Assembly (NCBI GenBank): GCA_024743175.1
Contig: JANSXA010000009.1
Coordinates: 124,001-188,000, forward strand
Origin: Pseudomonadaceae bacterium
Lineage (GTDB): Bacteria; Pseudomonadota; Gammaproteobacteria; Pseudomonadales; Azotimanducaceae
DNA: 64,000 nt
Direction of reading: 5' to 3'
Shown: positions 39,676 through 50,383 of the stretch, piece after piece
Position numbering within the stretch: the first letter of the stretch is position 1
Layout of the letters: each line of letters starts with the position of its first letter
The notes under the pieces: model-generated
The model's input: the letters and a program-made list of their open reading frames with translations, nothing else
Database searches by the model: none
Told to the model about the DNA's origin: nothing
Position numbers and translations under genes: made by a program

Positions 39676-41181
39676 CTAGCGGGCGACGTTCTGCACCAGC
39701 ACTATGTCAAACTGTCCTTCCGGATAGCTGGGCTCTACCTGAATACGAATCTCGCGTTGAATGTTTTCGGACAGCGTCGCCAGGTATTGGGCATCTTCAT
39801 CCAATAAGCGATCTACCACAGCTTCTGTGGCGCGTATCAGATAATCTCCTTCCGGTGTCTTGTGACGACAACGCGCCTGATAGTCCTGGGACAGCGCGCG
39901 AAAAACTTCTACACAGGTGGATTCAGGGGTGCGGACCAGGCCGTATCCTTCACACTGACTGCAAGGCGCGCACATGCTCTGGGCCAGGGATTCACGGGTA
40001 CGTTTGCGACTCATCTGCACCAGTCCAAGCGAGGAAAAACCTTCAATGCGCGTGCGTGCGGGATCAGCTTCCACGGCTTTCTCCAAAGCTCGAAGCACCT
40101 GACGCTGATGTTCTTCATCTTCCATATCAATGAAGTCAATAACAACAATGCCACCCAGATTACGCAGCCGCAGCTGCCTCGGAATCGCCGCTGCCGCCTC
40201 AAGATTGGCTCTGAACACTGTTTCTTCCAGGCTGTGCCCACCCAGAAAACCGCCGGTATTCACATCCACACTGATCATCGCTTCAGTTTGTTCGATGACA
40301 ATGCTGCCACCGGATTTGAGACAGTGTTTTGGTTCCAGCGCTCTGGACAACTCATCTTCCACACCATGACGTTCAAACAGCGGGCGCTTCTCCAGATAAC
40401 AATGCAATCGCTCTGCATAGCCTGGAATAAACTCATCAACGTAACTTCGGATTCGCGCAAAAGTTTGCGCATCATCAATCAGGATGCTTTGTGTTCGGGC
40501 ACTGGCGAGATCGCGAATCATGCGCGTATGCAAAGGTAACTCTTCGTAAGCCAGCGAGGGTGCCTGAGCGCCTTTCAACCGCTCTGTAATGCGCAGCCAG
40601 ATCCTCTGTAACAGACGCAGATCTGACGCCAGCTGCGTCTCGTCCGCCGCATCCGCCGCGGTGCGGGCAATCACGCCACCACCGATATCGTAGGTTTGCT
40701 TGACGCCTGTCAGTATGTTTCTGAGGCGCTCGCGCTCGTTCTCGTCGTCGATGCGCTGGGAGATGCCGATATGGTTTTCGTTAGGCATCAGAACCAGATA
40801 CTTGGAAGCCAGCGCCAGTTGAGTGGACAACCTCGCACCTTTATTCGCGATCGGGTCTTTTTCAATCTGCACCAGCACTGATTGACCTTCATGCAGCAGG
40901 TCACGAATATCCGGCTTGGCTGTCGGCTCTTCGTTCTGCGCTGTAAATATCCGCGGGCTGTCTATGTCTCTGGCGTGCAGAAATCCCGGACGCGCCAGGC
41001 CAACATCAACAAACGCAGCCTGCATACCCGGCACAATCCGCTCTACCTTGCCCAGGTAAATGTTACCTGTGACGCTGTAGCCGGCTGAACGGGCGATATG
41101 GATTTCCTGCAACAGACCGTGTGCAACCAGGGCTACTCTTGTTTCAAACGGGCTGACATTAATCAGTAATTCTTCTGCCAT
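39676..41181 (-). CDS. rng: Ribonuclease G
   Basis: Endoribonuclease that matures the 5' end of 16S rRNA. The 501 residues contain an N-terminal S1 domain (GNIYLGKVERIVPGMQAAFVDVG near residue 40), the RNase E/G catalytic core with DVNTGGFLG near residue 300 and VVIDFIDMEDEEH, and the zinc-link CAPCSQCEG. It lacks the long C-terminal scaffold of RNase E. Its start overlaps the maf 3' end by 23 bases. Confidence 0.95.
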   Translation of the reverse strand: MAEELLINVSPFETRVALVAHGLLQEIHIARSAGYSVTGNIYLGKVERIVPGMQAAFVDVGLARPGFLHARDIDSPRIFTAQNEEPTAKPDIRDLLHEGQSVLVQIEKDPIANKGARLSTQLALASKYLVLMPNENHIGISQRIDDENERERLRNILTGVKQTYDIGGGVIARTAADAADETQLASDLRLLQRIWLRITERLKGAQAPSLAYEELPLHTRMIRDLASARTQSILIDDAQTFARIRSYVDEFIPGYAERLHCYLEKRPLFERHGVEDELSRALEPKHCLKSGGSIVIEQTEAMISVDVNTGGFLGGHSLEETVFRANLEAAAAIPRQLRLRNLGGIVVIDFIDMEDEEHQRQVLRALEKAVEADPARTRIEGFSSLGLVQMSRKRTRESLAQSMCAPCSQCEGYGLVRTPESTCVEVFRALSQDYQARCRHKTPEGDYLIRATEAVVDRLLDEDAQYLATLSENIQREIRIQVEPSYPEGQFDIVLVQNVAR

Positions 41182-41770
41182 CTTTCCGCATACTCCAGGT
41201 GTCGATGTTGAACGCCCGTAACAAATATTCCATGCGCTCTATTGGCAAACCCACCACCGCGCTGTAGCTGCCTTGCAACCGCTGCACAAATATACCCCCA
41301 ATGCCCTGAATACCATAACCACCCGCCTTATCTGCAGGCTCTCCGGTATACCAGTAGCGTTGCGCCGTAGCAGCGCTGATTTCAGCAAATTGCACAACTG
41401 CGCCAACGACTTCACACAAGGTCTGCACACCATCACACACGGCGACACCGGTTAACACCTCATGGCGACGTCCGGACAGACGCAGAAGCATATCTACACC
41501 TTCGGTTAGACCACGGGGTTTGCCAAGAATTTCATCGTCGATGGTCACTATCGTGTCTGCACCGATGCTTACCGCACCAGGCTCAACCCCCGCTTCGGCT
41601 TTTTTCTTTGCCAACCGCGCCACATAAGCAGCAGGTTCCTCACCCGGCAGCACGGATTCATCCACGTCGGTGGCCCGCACAGTGAAGGTCAGGCCCATCT
41701 GTTCAAGCAGCTGTGCTCTGCGCGGAGACGCCGACGCTAGAATTAATGGCCTGTTTACCTGCGCACGCAC
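41159..41770 (-). CDS. maf: Maf-family nucleotide pyrophosphatase
   Basis: House-cleaning pyrophosphatase acting on dTTP/UTP or modified nucleotides (YhdE-like by position). The 203 residues have LILASASPRRAQLLEQMGL at the N-terminus and SIGADTIVTIDDEILGKP near 70. GTG at 41770 is chosen: it follows the mreD stop by two bases, has GGAA upstream, and puts the SASPRR motif at the usual distance. Longer readings run into mreD. Confidence 0.92.
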   Translation of the reverse strand: MRAQVNRPLILASASPRRAQLLEQMGLTFTVRATDVDESVLPGEEPAAYVARLAKKKAEAGVEPGAVSIGADTIVTIDDEILGKPRGLTEGVDMLLRLSGRRHEVLTGVAVCDGVQTLCEVVGAVVQFAEISAATAQRYWYTGEPADKAGGYGIQGIGGIFVQRLQGSYSAVVGLPIERMEYLLRAFNIDTWSMRKDGRRITD

Positions 41771-41772
41771 AG

Positions 41773-42267
41773 CTATTCCACGCGAATGCCGGTGCGAATA
41801 CGCAGCAGCAGCAGGAATAAGAAGGGCCACAGACACATGGTCACAAGTGGCGAAGTCAACACAGACCAGCCCCAGGCACGCTCACTGGCAAGACCTATGG
41901 CAAAGACACGCAAAAACTCAGCGCTCAGGGCAAGCACAAACACCAGCAAAGCCTGCTGCAGAACCGAGTACATGCGCAGCCGTTCAAAAAAACGCCAGGC
42001 GACATAAGTAACAGAAGCAAGCACAAAGCCATTCAGACCCAGCGGTTCCGCATACAGCACATCAACCAGCAGTCCCAGGATCCAGACCGCTATCAAGCCA
42101 ACACGATGAGGCAACTCAATCGCCCAGAAAAACAGCACCAGCAGCAGCCAGTTCGGCCGCAGCCACCCCAACCAGGCTGGCGCCCATTCAGGCAGGTGGA
42201 AAACACCAAGAACCAAAGCCGCTAACAGGCTCAGACCAATAACCCATCCGCCGTTGCCCGGATTCAC
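41773..42267 (-). CDS. mreD: Rod shape-determining protein MreD
   Basis: Small membrane protein of the elongasome. The 164 residues form five or so membrane spans with the family motif GLLVDVLYAEPLGLNGFVLASVTYV. It overlaps the mreC stop by four bases. Sequence alone would be a moderate call; position between mreC and maf makes it firm. Confidence 0.92.
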   Translation of the reverse strand: MNPGNGGWVIGLSLLAALVLGVFHLPEWAPAWLGWLRPNWLLLVLFFWAIELPHRVGLIAVWILGLLVDVLYAEPLGLNGFVLASVTYVAWRFFERLRMYSVLQQALLVFVLALSAEFLRVFAIGLASERAWGWSVLTSPLVTMCLWPFLFLLLLRIRTGIRVE

Positions 42268-43178
42268 GGTGTTGGCTCCTGTGACTGGTATTGCTGCTGG
42301 TCTGATAGCTGCTCGCGTGGCGGGGTCTGTTCCTGTTGCGCAGCGGGGTCCTGTTGTTGATTCGGACCAAACACCACCAGTACATGACGCGAGCGATCCA
42401 GCGCCGCGGTTGGTCGCAACAGCACCTGAGCATAGGCTGAGGTGGCTTCAACCACGACAGACACAACGGTGCCCACGGGATATCCGGGCGGGAAACGCCC
42501 GCCTAAGCCGGAGGTTTCAAGCAGATCTCCTTCAACGATATCTGCTGTGACAGAGACATTTTCCAACACCAGAGCGTCTACTTCCCCGGTGCCACCGGCT
42601 ATGCCGCGCACGCCGTTTCGATTAACCCGCACTGGTACAGCATGATCGGGGTCATTCACCAGCAGAACGCGACTGGTGAAACGACCCACCTCAATGACCT
42701 GGCCGAACAGACCTTGCGCGTCTAACACAGCCAGACCGGGTTTCACGCCAGCGTTTGAGCCTTTATCGATGATTATCTGGAAGGTGTTGGTATCGGGGAT
42801 GATGCCAACCAGTTCCGCGATCAACACATCGTAGGGCAAACGGCCTTGAGAGCCCAGCAGGCCGCGCAACCGGTCATTCTCTGACTTCAGCGCGACGTAC
42901 TGTTGCGATATCTGCGACAGCTCCAGAATCTGTCTTTCCAGCTGCTGATTGCGCACCAGCAGTTGATCCTGGGTAGCCACCACATCACCTATAGCGCCAC
43001 TGAGCAGGTAGGGAGACTCGGCAAGCAGATAAACAGGACTGACCACACTGGAAATAAAGCCGCGCACTGGGTCAAGCACGCGGGTAGAGGATTCGATCAC
43101 AATGAGCAGGGCAGACAGCAGCCCGAGGCCAAACAGGAGGTAGCCTGCGGCAGAATTGCGGACAAACAGCGCCTTAAT
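42264..43178 (-). CDS. mreC: Rod shape-determining protein MreC (apparent ATT start)
   Basis: Bitopic elongasome protein linking MreB to PBP2 and RodA. The core is clear: membrane helix, coiled coil (LVRNQQLERQILELSQISQQYVALKSENDRL), then the beta-rich domain with VGIIPDTNTFQIIIDKGSNAGVKPGLAVL. No ATG, GTG or TTG lies between the in-frame stop and GTG 43100, which would remove most of the membrane helix. ATT at 43178-43176 gives KALFVRNS right after the start, like the MKP(I/L)F(x)R start of the family, with GAGAGGG (43192-43186) seven bases upstream. That yields 304 residues. The C-terminus is glutamine rich. Confidence 0.9.
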   Translation of the reverse strand: MKALFVRNSAAGYLLFGLGLLSALLIVIESSTRVLDPVRGFISSVVSPVYLLAESPYLLSGAIGDVVATQDQLLVRNQQLERQILELSQISQQYVALKSENDRLRGLLGSQGRLPYDVLIAELVGIIPDTNTFQIIIDKGSNAGVKPGLAVLDAQGLFGQVIEVGRFTSRVLLVNDPDHAVPVRVNRNGVRGIAGGTGEVDALVLENVSVTADIVEGDLLETSGLGGRFPPGYPVGTVVSVVVEATSAYAQVLLRPTAALDRSRHVLVVFGPNQQQDPAAQQEQTPPREQLSDQQQYQSQEPTP

Positions 43179-43252
43179 GGTATGACCCTCTCATTGCCCA
43201 CACGACCACGGGTCGTACAACTGTTATTCGTCGTACGACGCTGATGCGAGGT

Positions 43253-44293
<1,041 letters not shown>

Positions 44294-44421
44294 CTAAGTG
44301 GGACTCAACCTGAAAGCGCAATTCTATGCATTCCCAACTAGAAAAGCACGGCCTCAAGCCTGGAAATATCGAGATGCGTGGCATAAGGTTCGCGCCGCGG
44401 TTGAACGAGCGAGACAAGAGC

Positions 44422-44712
44422 ATGGATAACGAAGACAAAATCAATATTCCACATCTGGCTATGCTGGCGCGCCTGTCCCTGGATGAAGCGGCAACCCAGC
44501 GTGCTGAACATGAACTGCACAACATAATCGACATGATCGATCAGATGCAGGCAGTGGATACCAGTGACGTTATTCCAATGGCTCACCCACTGGATGCTGA
44601 GCAGCGCTTACGCAGCGACCAGGTGACCGAACAGGTCGACCGGGAACGTTTTCAACGCAACGCGCCAGCAACCGCAGAGGGCTACTATCTCGTCCCGAGG
44701 GTGGTGGAATGA
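44422..44712 (+). CDS. gatC: Asp/Glu-tRNA amidotransferase subunit C
   Basis: Small subunit that holds GatA and GatB together. ATG at 44422 with AAGAG upstream gives 96 residues beginning [20 protein letters not shown], matching family length; the open frame upstream has no similarity. [14 protein letters not shown] and [10 protein letters not shown] at the C-terminus are typical. Overlaps gatA by four bases. Confidence 0.94.
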   Translation: MDNEDKINIPHLAMLARLSLDEAATQRAEHELHNIIDMIDQMQAVDTSDVIPMAHPLDAEQRLRSDQVTEQVDRERFQRNAPATAEGYYLVPRVVE

Positions 44713-46187
44713 GTCTGCATCCGTTTGTTACCGTCACTGAGTTACGGCAGGGACTGGCCACCGGCGAGTACAGCGCGGTAGAACTCACACAGTATTTCCT
44801 CGACCAGATCAATCGGCACCAGCCGACCAGCAACGCCTTTATCACCGTGGACGAACAGGGCAGCCTGAAAGCTGCCGCCGCAGCTGATGCACAGATTGCT
44901 CAGGGCAAGGCCGGTGCGCTGACCGGTATTCCCATGGCGCACAAAGATGTGTTCTGCACAAACAACGTTCTGACCACGTGTGGTTCACGCATGCTGGAGA
45001 ATTTTGTTGCCCCTTACGATGCCACCGTTGTACACAACCTGCAGAGCGCAGGCATGGTATGTCTGGGCAAGACCAACATGGACGAGTTTGCCATGGGGTC
45101 GTCAAACGAAAACAGCGCATTCGGACCGGTGGCCAACCCCTGGCATGCAGAGCATGTACCGGGCGGTTCTTCCGGCGGATCCGCAGCAGCCGTTGGCAGC
45201 GGCCAGGTTCCCGTTGCGACAGGAACCGACACTGGTGGTTCAATTCGCCAGCCCGCCGCTTTCTGTGGCATCACCGGGTTAAAGCCAACCTATGGGCGGG
45301 TTTCCCGCTATGGCATGGTTGCATTTGCGTCCAGCCTGGATCAGGGCGGACTGTTTGCGCGCACAGCACAGGACATTGCCCTGGTGTTGGGCAGTATGGC
45401 CGGTTTCGATGCAAAAGATTCAACCAGCGCACAGCGCCATGACAGCTGGCTCGAACAGATTGCCCAACAGGGTATTCCGCAAACGCCTGCAAAGCTTAAA
45501 ATTGGGCTGCCTGCTGAATATTTTCAGGCCATGAGCGACACGCAGCAGCTGGACGACGTGCGCAACACCCTGGAACAACTCGGGCACACCTGCGTAGAGG
45601 TCGCGCTGCCGAATACGCAGATGGCGATTCCCGCCTACTACGTTGTCGCCGGTGCAGAAGCGTCGACTAACTTGTCACGCTATGATGGTGTGCGTTTCGG
45701 CCATCGCTGTGAAAATCCGGAATCTCTGGAAGACCTGTATCAGCGCTCGCGCAGCGAAGGTTTTGGTGAGGAGGTCAAACGTCGTATTCTGACCGGCACC
45801 TATGCACTGTCTGTCGGCTACTTTGACGCCTACTATCTGCAGGCACAGAAGATCCGCCGCCTGATATCTGACGACTTCAGCAACGCCTTCAGTCAGGTAG
45901 ACCTGTTGCTGACACCCACAGCGCCAGGTCCAGCGTTTGCCGCCGGTGCATTGAAGCAGGACCCGGTGGCCATGTATCAGCAGGATAAATTCACCGTACC
46001 TGCCAGCCTTGCGGGCCTGCCAGCCCTGTCCATGCCCTGCGGTTTCAAACAGGGGCTGCCACTCGGTGCGCAGCTGATTGGCCCCGCCTTTCGAGAAGAT
46101 CTGATACTGGGGTTGGCCAGAGATTTCCAGCAGGCCACTGACTGGCATCAACACACCCCTGCAGCTGCCGCAGGAGACCGCACATAA
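44709..46187 (+). CDS. gatA: Asp/Glu-tRNA amidotransferase subunit A
   Basis: Amidase subunit that releases ammonia from glutamine. The catalytic Ser-cis-Ser-Lys triad is visible: Lys in MAHKDVF, serines in [10 protein letters not shown] and [12 protein letters not shown]. It is 492 residues long. The stop and the gatB ATG overlap by one base (TAATG). Presence of GatCAB means Gln-tRNA and/or Asn-tRNA are probably made by transamidation. Confidence 0.96.
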   Translation: MSLHPFVTVTELRQGLATGEYSAVELTQYFLDQINRHQPTSNAFITVDEQGSLKAAAAADAQIAQGKAGALTGIPMAHKDVFCTNNVLTTCGSRMLENFVAPYDATVVHNLQSAGMVCLGKTNMDEFAMGSSNENSAFGPVANPWHAEHVPGGSSGGSAAAVGSGQVPVATGTDTGGSIRQPAAFCGITGLKPTYGRVSRYGMVAFASSLDQGGLFARTAQDIALVLGSMAGFDAKDSTSAQRHDSWLEQIAQQGIPQTPAKLKIGLPAEYFQAMSDTQQLDDVRNTLEQLGHTCVEVALPNTQMAIPAYYVVAGAEASTNLSRYDGVRFGHRCENPESLEDLYQRSRSEGFGEEVKRRILTGTYALSVGYFDAYYLQAQKIRRLISDDFSNAFSQVDLLLTPTAPGPAFAAGALKQDPVAMYQQDKFTVPASLAGLPALSMPCGFKQGLPLGAQLIGPAFREDLILGLARDFQQATDWHQHTPAAAAGDRT

Positions 46188-47614
46188 TGAATTGGGAAGC
46201 AGTCATCGGCCTGGAGATTCACGTCCAGCTGGCAACAAAAAGCAAGATTTTTTCTGGCGCATCAACAGAATATGGTGCTGAGCCGAATGCACAGGCCTGC
46301 GCGGTTGACCTTGGTCTGCCAGGTGTATTGCCTGTGCTCAACGAAGCTGCCGTCGCGATGGCGGTCAAATTTGGCCTGGCCATTGGTGCACAGATCAATC
46401 TGCATTCGGTTTTCGACCGCAAAAATTATTTTTATCCAGACCTGCCCAAGGGTTACCAGATCAGCCAGTTTGAAACACCGATAGTGGGAGCTGGTGAAGT
46501 TAATCTGCTGCTTGAAGGCGGACAGCAGCGCCGCATTGGCGTCACCCGCGCGCATCTTGAAGAAGACGCGGGCAAATCGGTACACGACCTGTTTCCGGGC
46601 CAGACCGGTATTGATCTGAACCGTACCGGGACCCCTCTGCTGGAGGTGGTGTCGGAACCGGACATGCGCAGTGCAGCTGAAGCCGTGGCTTACTTCAAAA
46701 AAATCCACGCGCTGGCCCGCTATCTGAAAATCTGCGACGGCAATCTGGCAGAAGGCAGTATGCGCTGCGATGCCAACGTTTCCATACGTCCCGTTGGACA
46801 GGACAGCTTTGGCGAACGTACGGAAATCAAAAACATCAACTCTTTCCGCTTCGTCGAACGCGCCATCAATCACGAGATACAGCGCCAGATTGATGTGCTC
46901 GAACACGGCGGAAAAATCGAGCGTGAAACGCGCCTGTACGACCCGGATAAAGATGAAACCCGCTCCATGCGCGGCAAAGAACTCAGCGCCGACTATCGCT
47001 ACTTCCCGGATCCAGACCTCCTGCCATTAGTCTTTACCGAGGCTTTTGTTGAAGATATCCGGGCGCAGCTTCCGGAGCTGCCGGAAGCGCGTCAGCAGCG
47101 TTATTGCGAGGCTCTGGCGCTTTCATCCTACGATGCCGCATGGTTGAGCAACGACCCGGATGTCGCCAATTTCTTCGATGCAACCGTAGCCGTCTGCAGC
47201 AACGCTAAACAGAGTGCGAACTGGATCATGGGCGAACTGGCCGCTGTATTAAACAAAGCTGATCTCGATATCACCGCGAGTCCGGTTTCGCCCCAACAGC
47301 TGGGTCAACTCATTACGCGCCTTGACGATGGGACTCTGTCTTCGAAAACCGCAAAAACACTGTTTGACGCGTTGCGCACAGATGACGCTGAAGTTGACGT
47401 TCTGATCGAAACATTAAACCTCAAACAAATGAGTGACAGCGGTGAACTGGAAAGCATAGTTGACCAGGTCATGGCAGATAATCCTGCACAGCTGGAACAG
47501 CTGCGCGGCGGCAAAGATAAGTTGTTAGGTTTTTTTGTTGGGCAGGTGATGAAACTGACTCAGGGTAAAGCCAACCCGCAACAGGTCAACGAGATTATCC
47601 GCAGCAAACTTTGA
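46187..47614 (+). CDS. gatB: Asp/Glu-tRNA amidotransferase subunit B
   Basis: Kinase and tRNA-binding subunit that activates the misacylated Glu or Asp on tRNA. The 475 residues begin [15 protein letters not shown], with [43 protein letters not shown] and the C-terminal YqeY-like tail ([37 protein letters not shown]). Convergent with the CBS gene, 13 bases away. Confidence 0.96.
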   Translation: MNWEAVIGLEIHVQLATKSKIFSGASTEYGAEPNAQACAVDLGLPGVLPVLNEAAVAMAVKFGLAIGAQINLHSVFDRKNYFYPDLPKGYQISQFETPIVGAGEVNLLLEGGQQRRIGVTRAHLEEDAGKSVHDLFPGQTGIDLNRTGTPLLEVVSEPDMRSAAEAVAYFKKIHALARYLKICDGNLAEGSMRCDANVSIRPVGQDSFGERTEIKNINSFRFVERAINHEIQRQIDVLEHGGKIERETRLYDPDKDETRSMRGKELSADYRYFPDPDLLPLVFTEAFVEDIRAQLPELPEARQQRYCEALALSSYDAAWLSNDPDVANFFDATVAVCSNAKQSANWIMGELAAVLNKADLDITASPVSPQQLGQLITRLDDGTLSSKTAKTLFDALRTDDAEVDVLIETLNLKQMSDSGELESIVDQVMADNPAQLEQLRGGKDKLLGFFVGQVMKLTQGKANPQQVNEIIRSKL

Positions 47615-47627
47615 AACTCAGCACAGC

Positions 47628-48032
47628 TTACTTTTTGTGCTGCAGCATCTCTTCCGCCGCGCGTAACACGTCGCGACGACTGATCTGCCCAACCAGCCGA
47701 CCATTGCTGACTACCGGGTAACGCCTGCGGCCTTCCTTTATGAAACGTTCAGCCAAGGTATAAATATCCGTATCCGGCGACACCACTTCCGCAGGTGAAT
47801 GCATGAAATCACCAACAATGCCCACAGATTCATCATAATAACTGTCCTGCACAATAACCTGCATGATATCGACTTCGGACAGCACACCCACCAGGTTGCC
47901 AACCTCGTCGACAACCGGTGCGCCGGAAATTTTTTCTTTTAACAACACAGCCATGGCCGATACCACGTTTGTATCCGCTTGAAACGTAACCAGTCGGGTA
48001 GACATGTATTCTCTTACTTTGAGCGATCTCAC
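47628..48032 (-). CDS. CBS-domain pair protein
   Basis: Stand-alone tandem CBS protein of 134 residues: first CBS from about VREYMSTRLVTFQADTNVVSAMAVL to VLSEVDIMQVI, second from DFMHSPAEVVSPDTDIYTLAERF to RRDVLRAAEEML. Such modules bind adenine nucleotides and regulate a partner that cannot be identified here. GTG start at 48032 has a good AAGGGG six bases upstream. Convergent with gatB. The 199 bases to the next gene hold no other recognisable feature apart from AT-rich promoter-like sequence. Confidence 0.85.
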   Translation of the reverse strand: MRSLKVREYMSTRLVTFQADTNVVSAMAVLLKEKISGAPVVDEVGNLVGVLSEVDIMQVIVQDSYYDESVGIVGDFMHSPAEVVSPDTDIYTLAERFIKEGRRRYPVVSNGRLVGQISRRDVLRAAEEMLQHKK

Positions 48033-48231
48033 TGATTCCCCTTCAACTTCAGATGCTTACCCCTTCACCCTGCACAACCCCGGGGGCTCTGTAAACGTAT
48101 ATATCTAGAACCAAGAGCTATTAAAAAAAATTCTTTAAAAACAGAAGTGGTCAATTCAGCGGAGTAGCGTGCTCACCCACGCAATAGTAAGCTCTATGTG
48201 TTGATTTAGACCAAAAATAAGGGGGGACACC

Positions 48232-48651
48232 TTGAGCGAACAGCCATTACCCGCGGTACCTTTTCTGAAGATACCTGAAGGCGGAGATCCATATCTTGAA
48301 GGCCACAAATGCGGTCATTGCGGCGCTACATTTTTAGGTGAACGCAACGTGTGTTCAAAATGTGGAGCACGTGACCAGATGCAGACCGTGAAATTACCCA
48401 ACAGTGGAAAACTGTATTCCTATTCGATTGTGCACCGTTCATTCCCGGGTATCGAAGTCCCGTACATCAGCGCCATTGTTGACCTGGATGACGGCACCGC
48501 GATCAAAGGCAACCTGATCGGCGTAGAACCGGATCCCGCCAATATCGAATTCGACATGCCCGTCGACGTTGTGTTCGATGATGCACTGGGCCGCAAAGAT
48601 CGCGACGGTAATGCCTATCTGGCGTACTTCTTCCAACCTAAAGCTAGCTGA
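48232..48651 (+). CDS. DUF35 zinc-ribbon/OB-fold protein, partner of a thiolase-like enzyme
   Basis: Proteins of this type bind and activate SCP2-type thiolases or aldolases acting on acyl-CoA. The 139 residues have a rubredoxin-like zinc ribbon near the N-terminus (CGHCG and CSKCG) followed by an OB fold (GKLYSYSIVHRSFPGIEVPYISAIVDLDDG). TTG start with AAGGGGGG eight bases upstream. It precedes the thiolase by 12 bases, so they should form a complex, as ChsH2-Ltp2 do in steroid breakdown. Substrate unknown. Confidence 0.82.
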   Translation: MSEQPLPAVPFLKIPEGGDPYLEGHKCGHCGATFLGERNVCSKCGARDQMQTVKLPNSGKLYSYSIVHRSFPGIEVPYISAIVDLDDGTAIKGNLIGVEPDPANIEFDMPVDVVFDDALGRKDRDGNAYLAYFFQPKAS

Positions 48652-48663
48652 CAGGAGATTCTA

Positions 48664-49806
48664 ATGACAGACGTATACGTAGTTGGCGTAGACATGATCA
48701 AGTTCGGTCGTTTCCCGGACAAAACCGTACCGCAGATTGGCGCTCAGGCAGCCCTTATGGCACTGGACGATTGCGGCCTTACTATTCAGGACATGCAGGC
48801 CCTGTATTCCGGTAACCTCGGACAGGCTTCCGGCATGGTCGGACAGCGAATTCTGCAGGAAATCGGCCAGACCGGTATTCCTGTAGTCAACGTGGCAAAC
48901 GCCTGCGCTACCGGCGCAACCGCTTTCCGCGAAGGCTGGGCTTCTATCAAAGCAGGTCTGTACGACTGCGTTCTGACAGTCGGCGTAGAACAGATGGGTA
49001 AAGGCCTGCTCGGCGGCGCAGGTGGCGCTACCGGCATTTCAAAAGAAGGCCTGTTAGGGTCCGGCACCATGCCAGCGGTATTTGCAGAAGCGGGCATGGA
49101 ACATTCACGGAAATATGGCACCACTTTTGAGCAGTTCGCCAAAGTGTCGGTGAAAAATCACCACCACTCGACTTTGAACCCGAAAGCGATGTATCAGATC
49201 GAAACACCGCTGGAAACAGTGATGAACGCTGAAATGATTTCCTACCCCAACACCAAACTGATGTGCTCAGTTAACGTCGACGGTTCTGCTGCCGCTGTGT
49301 TGTGTTCGGAGAAAAAAGTCAAAGAGCTGGGCCTGATGGGCCGCGCTGTGAAAGTGCGCGCGTCAGTCATGGCATCAGACCCCTGGCAGGAACGCGACCT
49401 CGTTATGCCGGACGTGAATTCCTGCACCCGCCGAGCGGTCGCTGAGGCGTACGAAATGGCAGGCATCGGCCCGGAAGATATTAACCTGGTGGAGCTGCAC
49501 GATTGTTTTGCAACGGCGGAAATCCTGCACTACGAGAACCTCGGATTGTGTGGCGACGGTGAAGCCGGGCGCATGATTGACGAAGGCGAAGTTGCCCTGG
49601 GCGGCAGAATTCCAGTCAACGTTTCTGGCGGCTTGCTCTCTAAAGGGCACCCGCTGGGCGCAACCGGCATTGCCAACATCTATGAAGTCAGCACACATCT
49701 GCGCGGCGAAGCAGGAGCACGTCAGGTTGAAGGTGCGCGCTTTGGTATGACCCACGTGATTGGCCTGGGTTCCGCCTGTGGCATTCACATTCTAGAAAAA
49801 GCTTAA
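48664..49806 (+). CDS. SCP2/sterol-carrier-type thiolase or lipid-transfer aldolase
   Basis: Thiolase-fold protein of 380 residues. The active-site Cys lies in NVANACATGATAF, His in VELHDCFATAEILHYE, and GGLLSKGHPLGATGIANIYE is the C-terminal motif. The pattern (VELHDCF rather than the usual degradative thiolase motifs) places it in the SCPx/Ltp group, some of which are thiolases and some retro-aldolases. Pairing with a DUF35 protein favours acyl-CoA aldolase or thiolase action on branched or sterol-like side chains. The substrate cannot be set from sequence. Confidence 0.85.
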   Translation: MTDVYVVGVDMIKFGRFPDKTVPQIGAQAALMALDDCGLTIQDMQALYSGNLGQASGMVGQRILQEIGQTGIPVVNVANACATGATAFREGWASIKAGLYDCVLTVGVEQMGKGLLGGAGGATGISKEGLLGSGTMPAVFAEAGMEHSRKYGTTFEQFAKVSVKNHHHSTLNPKAMYQIETPLETVMNAEMISYPNTKLMCSVNVDGSAAAVLCSEKKVKELGLMGRAVKVRASVMASDPWQERDLVMPDVNSCTRRAVAEAYEMAGIGPEDINLVELHDCFATAEILHYENLGLCGDGEAGRMIDEGEVALGGRIPVNVSGGLLSKGHPLGATGIANIYEVSTHLRGEAGARQVEGARFGMTHVIGLGSACGIHILEKA

Positions 49807-49825
49807 GCGTCCGCTTTGCTGAACT

Positions 49826-49860
49826 AACGCCGGGCGTGATGATCACGTCCGGCGTTTTGT
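49826..49860 (+). terminator. Rho-independent terminator after the thiolase gene
   Basis: AACGCCGG and CCGGCGTT form the base of a long stem continued by CGTGA/TCACG with one wobble pair and a three-base loop, followed by TTTTGTT. It starts 20 bases after the thiolase stop, and overlaps nothing coding if the next gene starts at 49895. Confidence 0.85.
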
Positions 49861-49894
49861 TATGCACACACCGCTAATCAACGAGAACATCCGC

Positions 49895-50383
49895 ATGCGT
49901 ATTGGTGTGGTCAGCGATACCCACAACAATTTGAAGAACGTGGCTAAGATAGTTGAACTGTTCAACGCCGCAGATGTTGATCACGTTATCCATACGGGTG
50001 ACATCACTCAGGCCAAAACCATCAGTGTTTTTGCCCACTTGAATGCGCCCATGTCTGGCGTCTTTGGTAACAATGACCAGGAGCGTGACTCCCTGGAAGC
50101 GGCCATCGTCGAACAGGGTTTTGATTTTCACGAACCACCTTTCACGCCGGTCTGGGCCGGGCGCCAGTTAATAGTTGTACATGACCCACTGGAATTTGAA
50201 GGACACCTGCATCAGGATCACGAGCTTGCACTGCACGGCCACACGCACCTGTATCGGCACGAACAGTGGGGAAAACAGACGACAATTTTTAATCCCGGTG
50301 AATGTGCAGGACACATGCAGGGTTACAACGCTATCGGCATTGTCGACCTGACTACCCTGCAGACTGAGTTGCTGCGTTTTTAA
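49895..50383 (+). CDS. Metallophosphoesterase, YfcE/MJ0936 family
   Basis: Small phosphodiesterase with the calcineurin-like metal site: SDTHNN near residue 7, HTGDI, GNND, and HGHTHLYRH. Such enzymes cleave artificial phosphodiesters; the natural substrate is unknown. ATG at 49895 (162 residues, MRIGVVSDTHNN) is preferred to ATG at 49862, which sits in the T-tract of the preceding terminator. The 3' end overlaps the convergent exporter gene by about 30 bases. Confidence 0.86.
   Translation: MRIGVVSDTHNNLKNVAKIVELFNAADVDHVIHTGDITQAKTISVFAHLNAPMSGVFGNNDQERDSLEAAIVEQGFDFHEPPFTPVWAGRQLIVVHDPLEFEGHLHQDHELALHGHTHLYRHEQWGKQTTIFNPGECAGHMQGYNAIGIVDLTTLQTELLRF

Noticed and set aside
49862-49894. Upstream ATG for the phosphodiesterase
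   Set aside because: It falls at the T-tract of the preceding terminator and adds 11 residues not found in the family; ATG 49895 gives the standard MRIGVVSDTH start.
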